From Idiomarina sp. PL1-037 (lineage in GTDB: Bacteria > Pseudomonadota > Gammaproteobacteria > Enterobacterales > Alteromonadaceae), in NCBI RefSeq assembly GCF_034422975.1, contig NZ_CP139873.1:2108001-2172000 (forward strand): a DNA stretch of 64,000 nt, in the 5' to 3' direction. The position numbers and the translations under genes were made by a program. The notes under the pieces were generated by a model that saw only the letters and a program-made list of their open reading frames with translations, had not been told where the DNA came from and did not search any database. This document shows, piece after piece, positions 8,440-16,384 of this stretch (position 1 is its first letter; every line of letters begins with the position of its first letter).

Positions 8440-10683
8440 TTAATCCTTGTTTTCCTCAACCACTATTTCGTCGACACGTTGCAACCCGCGCGGCAGTTTA
8501 TTGCCCCGGCGACCACGTTCTCCGTAATAATGTTCTAAATCAGCCGGCTTCAGAGTCAGTTTGCGTTTACCTGCAATGAGAGTAATGGCAACATCCGGCG
8601 CTGCGGTCGCCAGAGCAACCACATATTCCTCGCGGGACTGCGCTCTTAAGGCAGGAATGCTGATTAACTTATTCCCTTTTCCTTTGCTCAGCTGGGGTAG
8701 GTCTGCAACCGGGAAGACCAACATCCGGCCCTCGTTGGAAATAACAATGACTTTGTCGTGTTGCAGGTCATTCACCTTATTCGGCGGCAGGATCTTAGCC
8801 CCGGTAGGTAATGTAATAATGGCTTTACCATTTTTATTACGGCTGACTAAATCACTAAACTGACAAACAAACCCGTAGCCTGCGTCAGACGCCAGTAGCA
8901 AATGGCTTTCATCTTTTGCCATTAAAACATGCTCGACATTCTCACCAGCAACCAGGCTAAAACGTCCGGTCAGAGGTTCTCCCTGACTTCTCGCTGATGG
9001 CAACAGATGAGCTTCACAGGAAAAGCTTTTTCCTGAAGTATCCAGGAACACCACCGGCTGATTACTCTTACCCTCAGCCGACGCCAGATAACTGTCACCG
9101 GATTTATAACTGAGCTTATCACCCTCGATATCATGACCTTTGGCTGTACGTACCCAGCCTTTTTTAGAGAGCACAACAGTGACCGCTTCAGCAGGTGTTA
9201 AGTCTCGCTCGCTTAGCGCTTTTGCTTCAGAACGTTCAACGATAGGCGAACGACGTTCGTTGCCATAATTCTCAGCATCCGCCAGCAATTCTTTTTTAAT
9301 CAAAGTTTTCAGACGACGATCAGAGCCCAGCAAGGTCTCAAGCTTATCTCGTTCTTTATTCAATTCATCTTGTTCGCCAGTCAGCTTCATTTCTTCTAAT
9401 TTAGCTAAGTGGCGTAACTTCAATTCAAGAATCGCTTCGGCTTGCTTATCAGTAAGCGCAAAACGACTCATCAGTTCTTCTTTCGGCTTGTCTTCTGTGC
9501 GAATAATCTCAATAACTTCATCAATATTCAGATAAGCAATGAGTAAGCCTTCCAGAATATGCAAACGCGCCAGCACTTTATCTAAACGATGCTGCAAACG
9601 TCGGGTTACCGTTGTCTGACGAAACTCCAGCCACTCTTTGAGAATGCCCACCAACGGCTTCACTTTTGGTCGACCATCTAAGCCGAGAATATTCAGATTA
9701 ACCCGATACTGCTTTTCTAAGTCGGTGGTAGCGAACAGGTGGTTCATTAACTGTTCGGTGTCGACCCGATTCGAACGAGGAACCACAACCAAGCGGGTTG
9801 GGTTCTCGTGGTCAGACTCATCGCGCAGATCAGATACCAGAGGAAGCTTTTTCGCCTGCATCTGCTGAGCTATTTGCTCTAAAACCCTTGCACCCGAGGC
9901 CTGATGTGGCAGCGCCGTAATAACAATTTCGCCGTCTGCAACGCTGTAACAAGCTCGCATTTTAATGCTGCCACGCCCAGTTTCGTACAATTTAACGATG
10001 TCTTCCGACGGCGTAATGATTTCTGCATCTGTCGGATAGTCCGGGCCCTTCAACACTTCCATTATATCTTCAAGCTGGCTGCCCGGCTTTTCCAGTAACA
10101 TCGCGCAAGCATTTGCCACTTCACGGGCATTGTGCGGAGGAATGTCCGTCGCCATGCCAACGGCAATACCGGTTACGCCATTCAACAAAATATGGGGCAA
10201 CCGCGCTGGCAAAACTTGAGGTTCCTTCATGGTTCCGTCAAAGTTCGGTATCCAGTCAACCGTGCCCTGACCCAGTTCGCTCAGCAGCACTTCGCTGAAC
10301 TTAGACAACCGAGCTTCGGTATAACGCATAGCCGCAAAAGATTTAGGGTCATCCGGAGACCCCCAGTTACCCTGACCGTCCACCAGAGGGTGACGGTAGG
10401 TAAAAGACTGAGCCATTATTACCATTGCTTCATAACAGGCGCTGTCACCATGCGGATGAAACTTACCCAGCACGTCCCCCACGGTACGCGCCGATTTCTT
10501 ATATTTTGCTAATGCAGACAAGCCCAGCTCTGACATGGCGTAAACAATGCGTCGCTGTACCGGTTTCAGGCCATCGCCAATATTTGGCAGCGCCCTGTCC
10601 ATAATTACGTACATGGAGTAATTAAGGTAGGCCTCTTCAGTAAAGCGACTCAGTGGGCGGGTTTCTGTAACTTCCGTCGTCAT
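8440..10683 (-). CDS. parC: DNA topoisomerase IV subunit A
   Basis: A 747-residue ParC, the DNA-cleaving subunit that decatenates daughter chromosomes. The catalytic tyrosine is Tyr121 in AAMRYTEARL. The quinolone-determining region reads HPHGDSACYEA, with Ser81 and Glu85 at the positions of E. coli S80 and E84, so the residues usually linked to quinolone susceptibility are intact. The winged-helix/tower region, a coiled-coil gate (about 380-480) and a C-terminal beta-pinwheel follow. It lies 26 bp downstream of parE in the same operon. Confidence 0.97.
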   Translation of the reverse strand: MTTEVTETRPLSRFTEEAYLNYSMYVIMDRALPNIGDGLKPVQRRIVYAMSELGLSALAKYKKSARTVGDVLGKFHPHGDSACYEAMVIMAQSFTYRHPLVDGQGNWGSPDDPKSFAAMRYTEARLSKFSEVLLSELGQGTVDWIPNFDGTMKEPQVLPARLPHILLNGVTGIAVGMATDIPPHNAREVANACAMLLEKPGSQLEDIMEVLKGPDYPTDAEIITPSEDIVKLYETGRGSIKMRACYSVADGEIVITALPHQASGARVLEQIAQQMQAKKLPLVSDLRDESDHENPTRLVVVPRSNRVDTEQLMNHLFATTDLEKQYRVNLNILGLDGRPKVKPLVGILKEWLEFRQTTVTRRLQHRLDKVLARLHILEGLLIAYLNIDEVIEIIRTEDKPKEELMSRFALTDKQAEAILELKLRHLAKLEEMKLTGEQDELNKERDKLETLLGSDRRLKTLIKKELLADAENYGNERRSPIVERSEAKALSERDLTPAEAVTVVLSKKGWVRTAKGHDIEGDKLSYKSGDSYLASAEGKSNQPVVFLDTSGKSFSCEAHLLPSARSQGEPLTGRFSLVAGENVEHVLMAKDESHLLLASDAGYGFVCQFSDLVSRNKNGKAIITLPTGAKILPPNKVNDLQHDKVIVISNEGRMLVFPVADLPQLSKGKGNKLISIPALRAQSREEYVVALATAAPDVAITLIAGKRKLTLKPADLEHYYGERGRRGNKLPRGLQRVDEIVVEENKD

Positions 10684-10709
10684 TCTGACTTCTCCTTGCT
10701 CACAAGTGC

Positions 10710-12602
10710 TTACAGTTCAGCCAAATCGGCCATGTTACCTTTGCTTTCCAGCCAGGTACGGCGATCACCAGCGCGTTTTTTCGCTAACAGCATATCCATT
10801 AACTCTTCCATTACTTCGCCGTCATCAATGGTCAGCTGGACTAACCGGCGGGTATTAGGGTCCATGGTGGTTTCTCGCAGTGTCAGTGGGTTCATCTCAC
10901 CCAGACCTTTAAAACGCTGCACATTCACTTTGCCTTTGCGTTTCTCTGCTTCAATCCGGTCCAGAATGCCCTGCTTCTCTGCTTCATCTAACGCATAAAA
11001 GACTTCTTTGCCCACATCGACACGATACAACGGCGGCATCGCCACAAAAATATGGCCATTCTCGACCAACGGTCTGAAATGTTTTACGAACAATGCGCAC
11101 AACAAGGTAGCAATGTGTAAACCATCGGAGTCGGCGTCGGCAAGGATACAAATTTTTCCATACCGCAATTTGTCCAAATCAACACTGTTTGGATCAACCC
11201 CGACCGCTACCGAAATGTCATGAATTTCCTGCGAGGCTAAAATTTGCTCGGGATCGACTTCCCAGGTATTTAAGATTTTACCCCGCAGTGGCATAACGGC
11301 CTGAAACTCGCGATCGCGGGCTTGCTTAGCAGAGCCTCCGGCGGAGTCCCCTTCCACTAAAAACAATTCACTGCGGCCTGGTTCCTGACTTGAGCAATCT
11401 GTGAGTTTACCAGGCAGCGCCGGACCCTGAGTCACTTTTTTACGAACCACTTTTTTACTGGCTTTTAAGCGTCGTTGCGCGTTACTAATACACACATCGG
11501 CTAAAAGTTCGGCTTGATCGGTATGCTCATTCAGCCACAAGCTAAAAGCGTCTTTTACCACACCAGAAACAAAACTGGCCGACTGACGGGATGACAAACG
11601 CTCTTTGGTCTGTCCCGCAAATTGCGGGTCCTGCATTTTTGTCGACAGAATGTAACTGCAACGTTCCCAGACATCGTCTGGTGTTAATTTGACACCACGG
11701 GGTAACAAATTACGAAACTCGCAAAACTCGCGCATGGCTTCCAGCAAGCCCTGACGCAGTCCATTAACATGTGTACCGCCGAGCGTAGTAGGAATGAGAT
11801 TAACGTAACTTTCAGAGACCCCTTCACCACCTTCCGGGAGCCAGGTAACGGCCCAGTCAACGCCTTCAGTCTGAGAGCTAAAACTTCCGTCAAACGGCAT
11901 TTCCGGCAACGTCGGTACATCTTTTACCGCTTCCACCAGGTAGTCGGTCAGACCGTCCTGATAAAACCAGGTATCTTCTGTACCGTCTATTTTATTGCGG
12001 AAGGTTATTTTCAGCCCGGGACAAAGTACTGCCTTAGCTCGCAAAATATGCTTTAGCTTGGTTATCGAGAATTTAGCCGAATCGAAATATTGAGGGTCTG
12101 GCCAAAAGTGAACCCGTGTGCCGGTATTTCTCTTACCTACGGTACCGGTAACCTCGAGCTCACTGACTTTATCACCGTTTTCGTAAGCCATTTCGTAAAC
12201 CTGGCCGTCACGCTTAATAGTCAGCTCTACGCGCTTGGAAAGCGCATTAACAACCGAAATACCCACACCATGCAAACCACCGGAGAATTGATAGTTTTTA
12301 TTTGAAAATTTACCGCCGGCGTGCAGTTTGCTCATAATCAGTTCAACGCCGGGAACCCCCTCTTCCGGGTGGACATCCACTGGCATTCCCCGTCCATCAT
12401 CTGTCGTTTCGAGAGATTGATCGGGGTGCAAAACAACTAGTAATGATTTAGCGTGCCCCGCCAGAGCTTCATCGACACTGTTATCTATAACTTCCTGACC
12501 CAAATGGTTAGGTCGAGAGGTTTCAGTGTACATACCGGGGCGGCGCTGAACCGGTTCCAGTCCGTTCAGCACCTCAATGGAGTCGGATTTATAGTCTGTC
12601 AT
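10710..12602 (-). CDS. parE: DNA topoisomerase IV subunit B
   Basis: A 630-residue GHKL ATPase subunit of topoisomerase IV. The ATP-binding blocks DNSVDEAL, DDGRGMPVD and GGLHGVGISVVNALS lie in the N-terminal domain. The TOPRIM block contains EGDSAGGSAKQ and DADSDGLH. The length (630) fits ParE rather than GyrB, which is longer. It lies immediately upstream of parC, which supports the call. Confidence 0.97.
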   Translation of the reverse strand: MTDYKSDSIEVLNGLEPVQRRPGMYTETSRPNHLGQEVIDNSVDEALAGHAKSLLVVLHPDQSLETTDDGRGMPVDVHPEEGVPGVELIMSKLHAGGKFSNKNYQFSGGLHGVGISVVNALSKRVELTIKRDGQVYEMAYENGDKVSELEVTGTVGKRNTGTRVHFWPDPQYFDSAKFSITKLKHILRAKAVLCPGLKITFRNKIDGTEDTWFYQDGLTDYLVEAVKDVPTLPEMPFDGSFSSQTEGVDWAVTWLPEGGEGVSESYVNLIPTTLGGTHVNGLRQGLLEAMREFCEFRNLLPRGVKLTPDDVWERCSYILSTKMQDPQFAGQTKERLSSRQSASFVSGVVKDAFSLWLNEHTDQAELLADVCISNAQRRLKASKKVVRKKVTQGPALPGKLTDCSSQEPGRSELFLVEGDSAGGSAKQARDREFQAVMPLRGKILNTWEVDPEQILASQEIHDISVAVGVDPNSVDLDKLRYGKICILADADSDGLHIATLLCALFVKHFRPLVENGHIFVAMPPLYRVDVGKEVFYALDEAEKQGILDRIEAEKRKGKVNVQRFKGLGEMNPLTLRETTMDPNTRRLVQLTIDDGEVMEELMDMLLAKKRAGDRRTWLESKGNMADLAEL

Positions 12603-12668
12603 GAGTCCCTGTTTTTATTATTGGCTCGATCCGCAAAAAGTCTGCCTCAATTTACCGTTAACTGGCAT

Positions 12669-13148
12669 CTATTTGAAGTAGTAAGGCATAAATTTCTGAA
12701 CGGCTTCACTGAGTTTTGGTTGAATATGACCTTGCTTTCGACACAAGGTTAACCAGTCAGCCAAAAACTGATTAACCTGATGCTTTTCGTCTCGGTGCCG
12801 CATTTCGCGGTTAGGTTGTTGATAACGTGCCGCTAATCGGGTAACCCCCTGACTGGATATGATCTCAGCCATACGCACATCATGGTATAACCTTACCGTC
12901 ATTTTTGCCTGTAAGTAATCCGCCCAGTTTGGCTTCAATTGCTCAATTTCTATATCTGAGGTGTAGCGCGATTCACTAACGTTGCGTAAATTGAAAGCTA
13001 AGTTTTCGCCCGCGTAAAGCGTAACTTCAGCTTCAGGTTCAGATTCAGATTCAGATTCAAGCTGAGACAGCAGCGGTAACAAGCCTGCGTAATTTAGTTC
13101 AGTTAGCCGGTGCAGTTCCGCAACGTCGACAACATAGCGCTGTTGCAT
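12669..13148 (-). CDS. yqiB: DUF1249 protein YqiB
   Basis: A 159-residue protein of the DUF1249 (YqiB) family, function unknown. It keeps the family features YVVDVAELHRLTELNYAGLLPLL near the N-terminus, the MTVRLYHDVRMAEI block and a C-terminal WLTLC segment. Residues near 30-42 form an unusual acidic S/E repeat encoded by a short hexanucleotide repeat. It lies 9 bp after nudF and 66 bp before parE. In E. coli cpdA and yqiA sit between yqiB and parE; here they are absent. Confidence 0.88.
   Translation of the reverse strand: MQQRYVVDVAELHRLTELNYAGLLPLLSQLESESESEPEAEVTLYAGENLAFNLRNVSESRYTSDIEIEQLKPNWADYLQAKMTVRLYHDVRMAEIISSQGVTRLAARYQQPNREMRHRDEKHQVNQFLADWLTLCRKQGHIQPKLSEAVQKFMPYYFK
13025..13060. 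repeat. Hexanucleotide repeat tract inside yqiB
   Basis: About five tandem copies of a TTCAGN-type hexamer (three are exact TTCAGA/TTCAGATTC repeats) encode alternating Ser-Glu on the minus strand. The unit length keeps the frame, so copy-number changes would lengthen or shorten an acidic loop rather than switch the gene off. Confidence 0.6.
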
Positions 13149-13157
13149 AATAAAACC

Positions 13158-13775
13158 TCAGTTTTGCTCCTGGTCAGAGAACATCTTATCACGATGTAGT
13201 AACAACCATTGTAACCCAATAACACTTGCCGCGTTGTTGATTTCTTCACGTTCGAGCATGCTAATAACTTCTGTTCTGGGTAAAACGTGAACCCGAATAT
13301 CTTCGTCTTCTTCGGGTAACCCGCCAAAACTGGCAGCCGACTGGCTGTCAACTTCGGCAATATAAATGGTCAACTTTTCGTCGGTACCACCCGGACTTGA
13401 ATAATAGCTGGTCGCGTAGATTAAGCGCTTAGCTTTTAACCCTGCTTCTTCCTCTAGTTCACGTGTAGCGACTTCCTCTGCGCTCTCGTCAGCGTCAAAC
13501 ATACCCGCGACAAATTCATACAACCAGGGACCATTTTTATTATCGAGCGCTCCCACCCTAAATTGCTCCAGAACAACCAGTTCATCGCGGACTGGGTCGT
13601 AAGGAATAACCACAACAGCGTGCCCGCGTTCCATTAATTCCCGGTTTATCGCCGGACTCCAGTCACCAGAGAACAGCCGATGTTGTAAAGAATAGCGGTA
13701 AACCGACAAAAAACCTTGATAAAGAGGTGCCTTTTCCTTTACTTTCACATCATCTCGGTGAAAACGAATCGTCAT
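13158..13775 (-). CDS. nudF: ADP-ribose pyrophosphatase (Nudix)
   Basis: A 205-residue Nudix hydrolase that cleaves ADP-ribose to AMP and ribose 5-phosphate. The Nudix box is complete: G-X5-E-X7-REL-EEEAGL, starting at GMFDADE (about residues 91-113). An N-terminal beta-rich domain precedes it, as in E. coli NudF. It is the first gene of nudF-yqiB-parE-parC-plsC-rraB and is divergent from tolC, which matches the E. coli tolC-nudF arrangement. Confidence 0.94.
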   Translation of the reverse strand: MTIRFHRDDVKVKEKAPLYQGFLSVYRYSLQHRLFSGDWSPAINRELMERGHAVVVIPYDPVRDELVVLEQFRVGALDNKNGPWLYEFVAGMFDADESAEEVATRELEEEAGLKAKRLIYATSYYSSPGGTDEKLTIYIAEVDSQSAASFGGLPEEDEDIRVHVLPRTEVISMLEREEINNAASVIGLQWLLLHRDKMFSDQEQN

Positions 13776-13862
13776 GTTTACTGTCCTTTCTTAGGGGTAA
13801 TTAAAGACAAACATTCTGTTACACTTGAGCGAATTCTGAAACCATGTTTTTCTTAAACTATC

Positions 13863-13922
13863 TGCGCAAATCATTTACACTGGTAATCATTCAACACTGT
13901 ATGTAAACTATGCGCAATCATT
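13863..13922. promoter_or_regulatory. Three AATCATT repeats upstream of tolC
   Basis: The heptamer AATCATT occurs at 13869, 13885 and 13916. The outer two copies are part of a longer direct repeat, TGCGCA(A)ATCATT, at 13863-13875 and 13911-13922. They lie in the nudF-tolC divergent region. They may be regulator-binding sites; no known operator is recognised. Confidence 0.35.
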
Positions 13923-13959
13923 GAACAATTGCATGTCAAGTAACAGGAATCTGACTACC

Positions 13960-15342
13960 ATGAAAAAGCATATTTTGTCGGCAGCTGTCGGTCTGGCATT
14001 GACCACAGCCTCTTTTACGTCAAATGCTGAAGATTTGGCTCAAATTTACCGTTTAGCCGTAGATAATGACCCGACCTTATTACGCGCAGCAGCAGAACGC
14101 AATGCTGCACAAAAAGGTATTGATATTGCCAACTCAGGATTCCTGCCGCAAATTTCAGGTCAAGCAAGTTACAATGATTCGACCAGCGACTCTCCTGAAT
14201 TTGTAAATTCTAGTATTCAAGTTTTTGATAGTGATACTAAAGGCTGGCAAGCTGGGGTCACTCTAAATCAAAGCCTGTTTGACTGGAGCGTTTGGAAAAA
14301 CGCCGATATTGCTGAAAAACAAGCTTATCGGTCAGAAGTTGCTTACAGTAACGCCCAGCAAGATTTAATGCTTCGCGTTGTGAATGCGTATTTCCAGGCA
14401 CTACAAGCCCGCGATGACTTATCCTTCGCGGAAGCTGAGAAAAAAGCGATTGAGCGTCAGCTTGAACAGACCAAACAGCGTTTCTCCGTTGGGCTAACGG
14501 CCATTACTGACGTACATGAAGCACAAGCGCAGTATGACAGCGCAGTTGCTCGCGAAATTCAGGCGCGTAACGCGGTAGAGATTGCGCTGGAAGATATCCG
14601 TGAAATTACCGGTCAATACCCACAAACTCTGGCGGCACTGGATACCGAAACTTTTTCACCCAGTAGCCCGGCGCCGGACGATGTGCGTCAGTGGGTAAAG
14701 AGAGCCGAAAACAGCAACCTGAGCCTATTGGAAAGTAAGGTATTAGTGGATATCGCGGAACAACAAATTCAACTGAGTCAAAGCGGACATTACCCTACAG
14801 TTTCTTTGCAAGCGAGCTATTCTACCCAAGATAACGAACGTACTATTTCGGATCAAAGTGGCCAACAGACCACTGACTTACCACGTCTGGACAGCCGTTC
14901 TATAGGTCTAAACGTCAGCGTTCCCATTTTCTCAGGGTTCCGTACCTCATCTGAAGTTGCGCAAGCGCGCGACAACTACGTTGCAAGCAGCCAACAAATG
15001 GTACAGACTCGCCGCAATATTGAACGCGAAGTGCGAAACGCTTATTACCAGGTGTCAGCATCTATTGCCAGCATTAACGCATTCCAACAGTCTGTGGTAT
15101 CTGCCGAGAGCGCATTAAAAGCAACTGAAGCGGGTTTTGAAGTAGGTACTCGCACCATTGTGGATGTACTCGATAGCACCCGTAATTTGTATAATGCAAA
15201 GCGTAACTTATCGGAGGCGCGCTACGGCTATATTCGTCAGATTTTGGCACTTGAACAAGCAGCCGGCCAGCTGCAGGAACAAGACCTGATGGCTATTAAC
15301 AGCAGCCTTTCTGAAAACGTACAAGGCACTGCCGCAGACTAG
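13960..15342 (+). CDS. tolC: Outer-membrane efflux channel TolC
   Basis: A 460-residue TolC-family channel-tunnel that serves RND/MFS/ABC efflux pumps and type I secretion. The chosen ATG begins MKKHILSAAVG, giving a signal peptide cleaved after SNAED-like AxA residues. The upstream in-frame start would put 13 polar residues before the signal, so it is rejected; an AGGAA sits about 10 bp upstream of the chosen ATG. Two OEP repeats are visible, with the conserved LFDWSVWK and PIFSGFRT segments and long coiled coils. A terminator follows. Confidence 0.95.
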   Translation: MKKHILSAAVGLALTTASFTSNAEDLAQIYRLAVDNDPTLLRAAAERNAAQKGIDIANSGFLPQISGQASYNDSTSDSPEFVNSSIQVFDSDTKGWQAGVTLNQSLFDWSVWKNADIAEKQAYRSEVAYSNAQQDLMLRVVNAYFQALQARDDLSFAEAEKKAIERQLEQTKQRFSVGLTAITDVHEAQAQYDSAVAREIQARNAVEIALEDIREITGQYPQTLAALDTETFSPSSPAPDDVRQWVKRAENSNLSLLESKVLVDIAEQQIQLSQSGHYPTVSLQASYSTQDNERTISDQSGQQTTDLPRLDSRSIGLNVSVPIFSGFRTSSEVAQARDNYVASSQQMVQTRRNIEREVRNAYYQVSASIASINAFQQSVVSAESALKATEAGFEVGTRTIVDVLDSTRNLYNAKRNLSEARYGYIRQILALEQAAGQLQEQDLMAINSSLSENVQGTAAD

Positions 15343-15355
15343 CTGCGCAGACCAC

Positions 15356-15389
15356 GGCACCGCCTGACTATTGGCGGTGCCTCATTTTT
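15356..15389 (+). terminator. Intrinsic terminator after tolC
   Basis: GGCACCGCC (15356-15364) pairs perfectly with GGCGGTGCC (15373-15381) around an 8-nt loop, followed by TCATTTTT. Confidence 0.88.
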
Positions 15390-15442
15390 GAATTTTTATG
15401 TTACTATCCGCGGCAAATAGCGAATAATAAGCGACATCAGCT

Positions 15443-16384
15443 GTGATCGAACCTCCCAAATTTAAATTCTACTTTTTACATCCTAAGTTTTGGCTTACCT
15501 GGCTCGGTGTTTTCATCCTGTATAGTGTGTCATGGCTACCTTATCGACTACAGCTGGCCATGGGTCGTGGGCTTGGCTTGCTGTTTAAAAAACTCATGCC
15601 GCGCCGGGTGAATATTGCCCGTACCAACTTAAGGCTTTGCTTTCCGGAATACAGCAATGAGAAAATCGAGACATTGCTAACCGAAAATATTAAAAATACC
15701 GGAATCGCATACTTTGAAGTGGGCATGGCCTGGTGGTGGCCGAGCTGGCGGATTAAACGTAAACTGCATGTTCATGGCGAAGAGCATTTGCGTCAGGCTC
15801 AGGAAGATGGCAGTGGTGTTCTGCTACTGCTATTTCACTTCCTTAGCCTCGAAGTTCACGCCCGCTTACATGGCTTTGTCGAGCCAGCTGTTGGTCTTTA
15901 TCGCCCACACAATAATGCGGTCATGGAGTTCTTACAAACCCGCGGCAGAGGGCGTTCAAACAAATATATGATCCAGCGTCGCGATGTTAAAGCCATGATG
16001 AGATCGCTTAGTGAAGGTGACATCGCCGGCTATCTTCCGGATCAGGATTATGGTCGTCGTCGCGTCGAATTTGTTAAGTTCTTTGCCGTGCCGGATGCTT
16101 CAACAACCTTGGGCACTATGCTTTTTGCCCGCAACCCTAACTGCAAAGTCATGGTAAGCCGTTGCGTCAGACGTGACGACGGAAGCGGTTACGATCTCTT
16201 TTACGAACCGCCGCTTGACAATTTCCCCACAGGAGACAAAAAAGCGGATGCCGAACGCGTGAATAGTTTAGTGGAAGACGCCATTCTAAAAGCTCCGACA
16301 CAATATCTCTGGGTTCACCGCCGGTTTAAGACTCGTCCTGACCCCAACATGCCAAGCTACTATCAGTCATCTTCCAGTAAGTGA
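15443..16384 (+). CDS. lpxL: Lipid A late acyltransferase (LpxL/LpxP type)
   Basis: A 313-residue member of the LpxL/LpxM/LpxP family that adds a secondary acyl chain to Kdo2-lipid IVA at the inner membrane. It has the N-terminal segment LHPKFWLTWLG, one membrane segment (about 17-35), and the H-X4-E catalytic motif HFLSLE at residues 132-137. The start codon is GTG, which aligns with the family N-terminus. Sequence alone does not fix whether laurate or another acyl group is used. Its 3' end overlaps glnE tail to tail by 22 bp. Confidence 0.9.
   Translation: MIEPPKFKFYFLHPKFWLTWLGVFILYSVSWLPYRLQLAMGRGLGLLFKKLMPRRVNIARTNLRLCFPEYSNEKIETLLTENIKNTGIAYFEVGMAWWWPSWRIKRKLHVHGEEHLRQAQEDGSGVLLLLFHFLSLEVHARLHGFVEPAVGLYRPHNNAVMEFLQTRGRGRSNKYMIQRRDVKAMMRSLSEGDIAGYLPDQDYGRRRVEFVKFFAVPDASTTLGTMLFARNPNCKVMVSRCVRRDDGSGYDLFYEPPLDNFPTGDKKADAERVNSLVEDAILKAPTQYLWVHRRFKTRPDPNMPSYYQSSSSK

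Noticed and set aside
8440..12602. Quinolone-resistance changes in parC or parE
   Set aside because: The ParC positions equivalent to S80 and E84 are Ser81 and Glu85, the usual susceptible residues; no evident change in the ParE EGDSAGG region.
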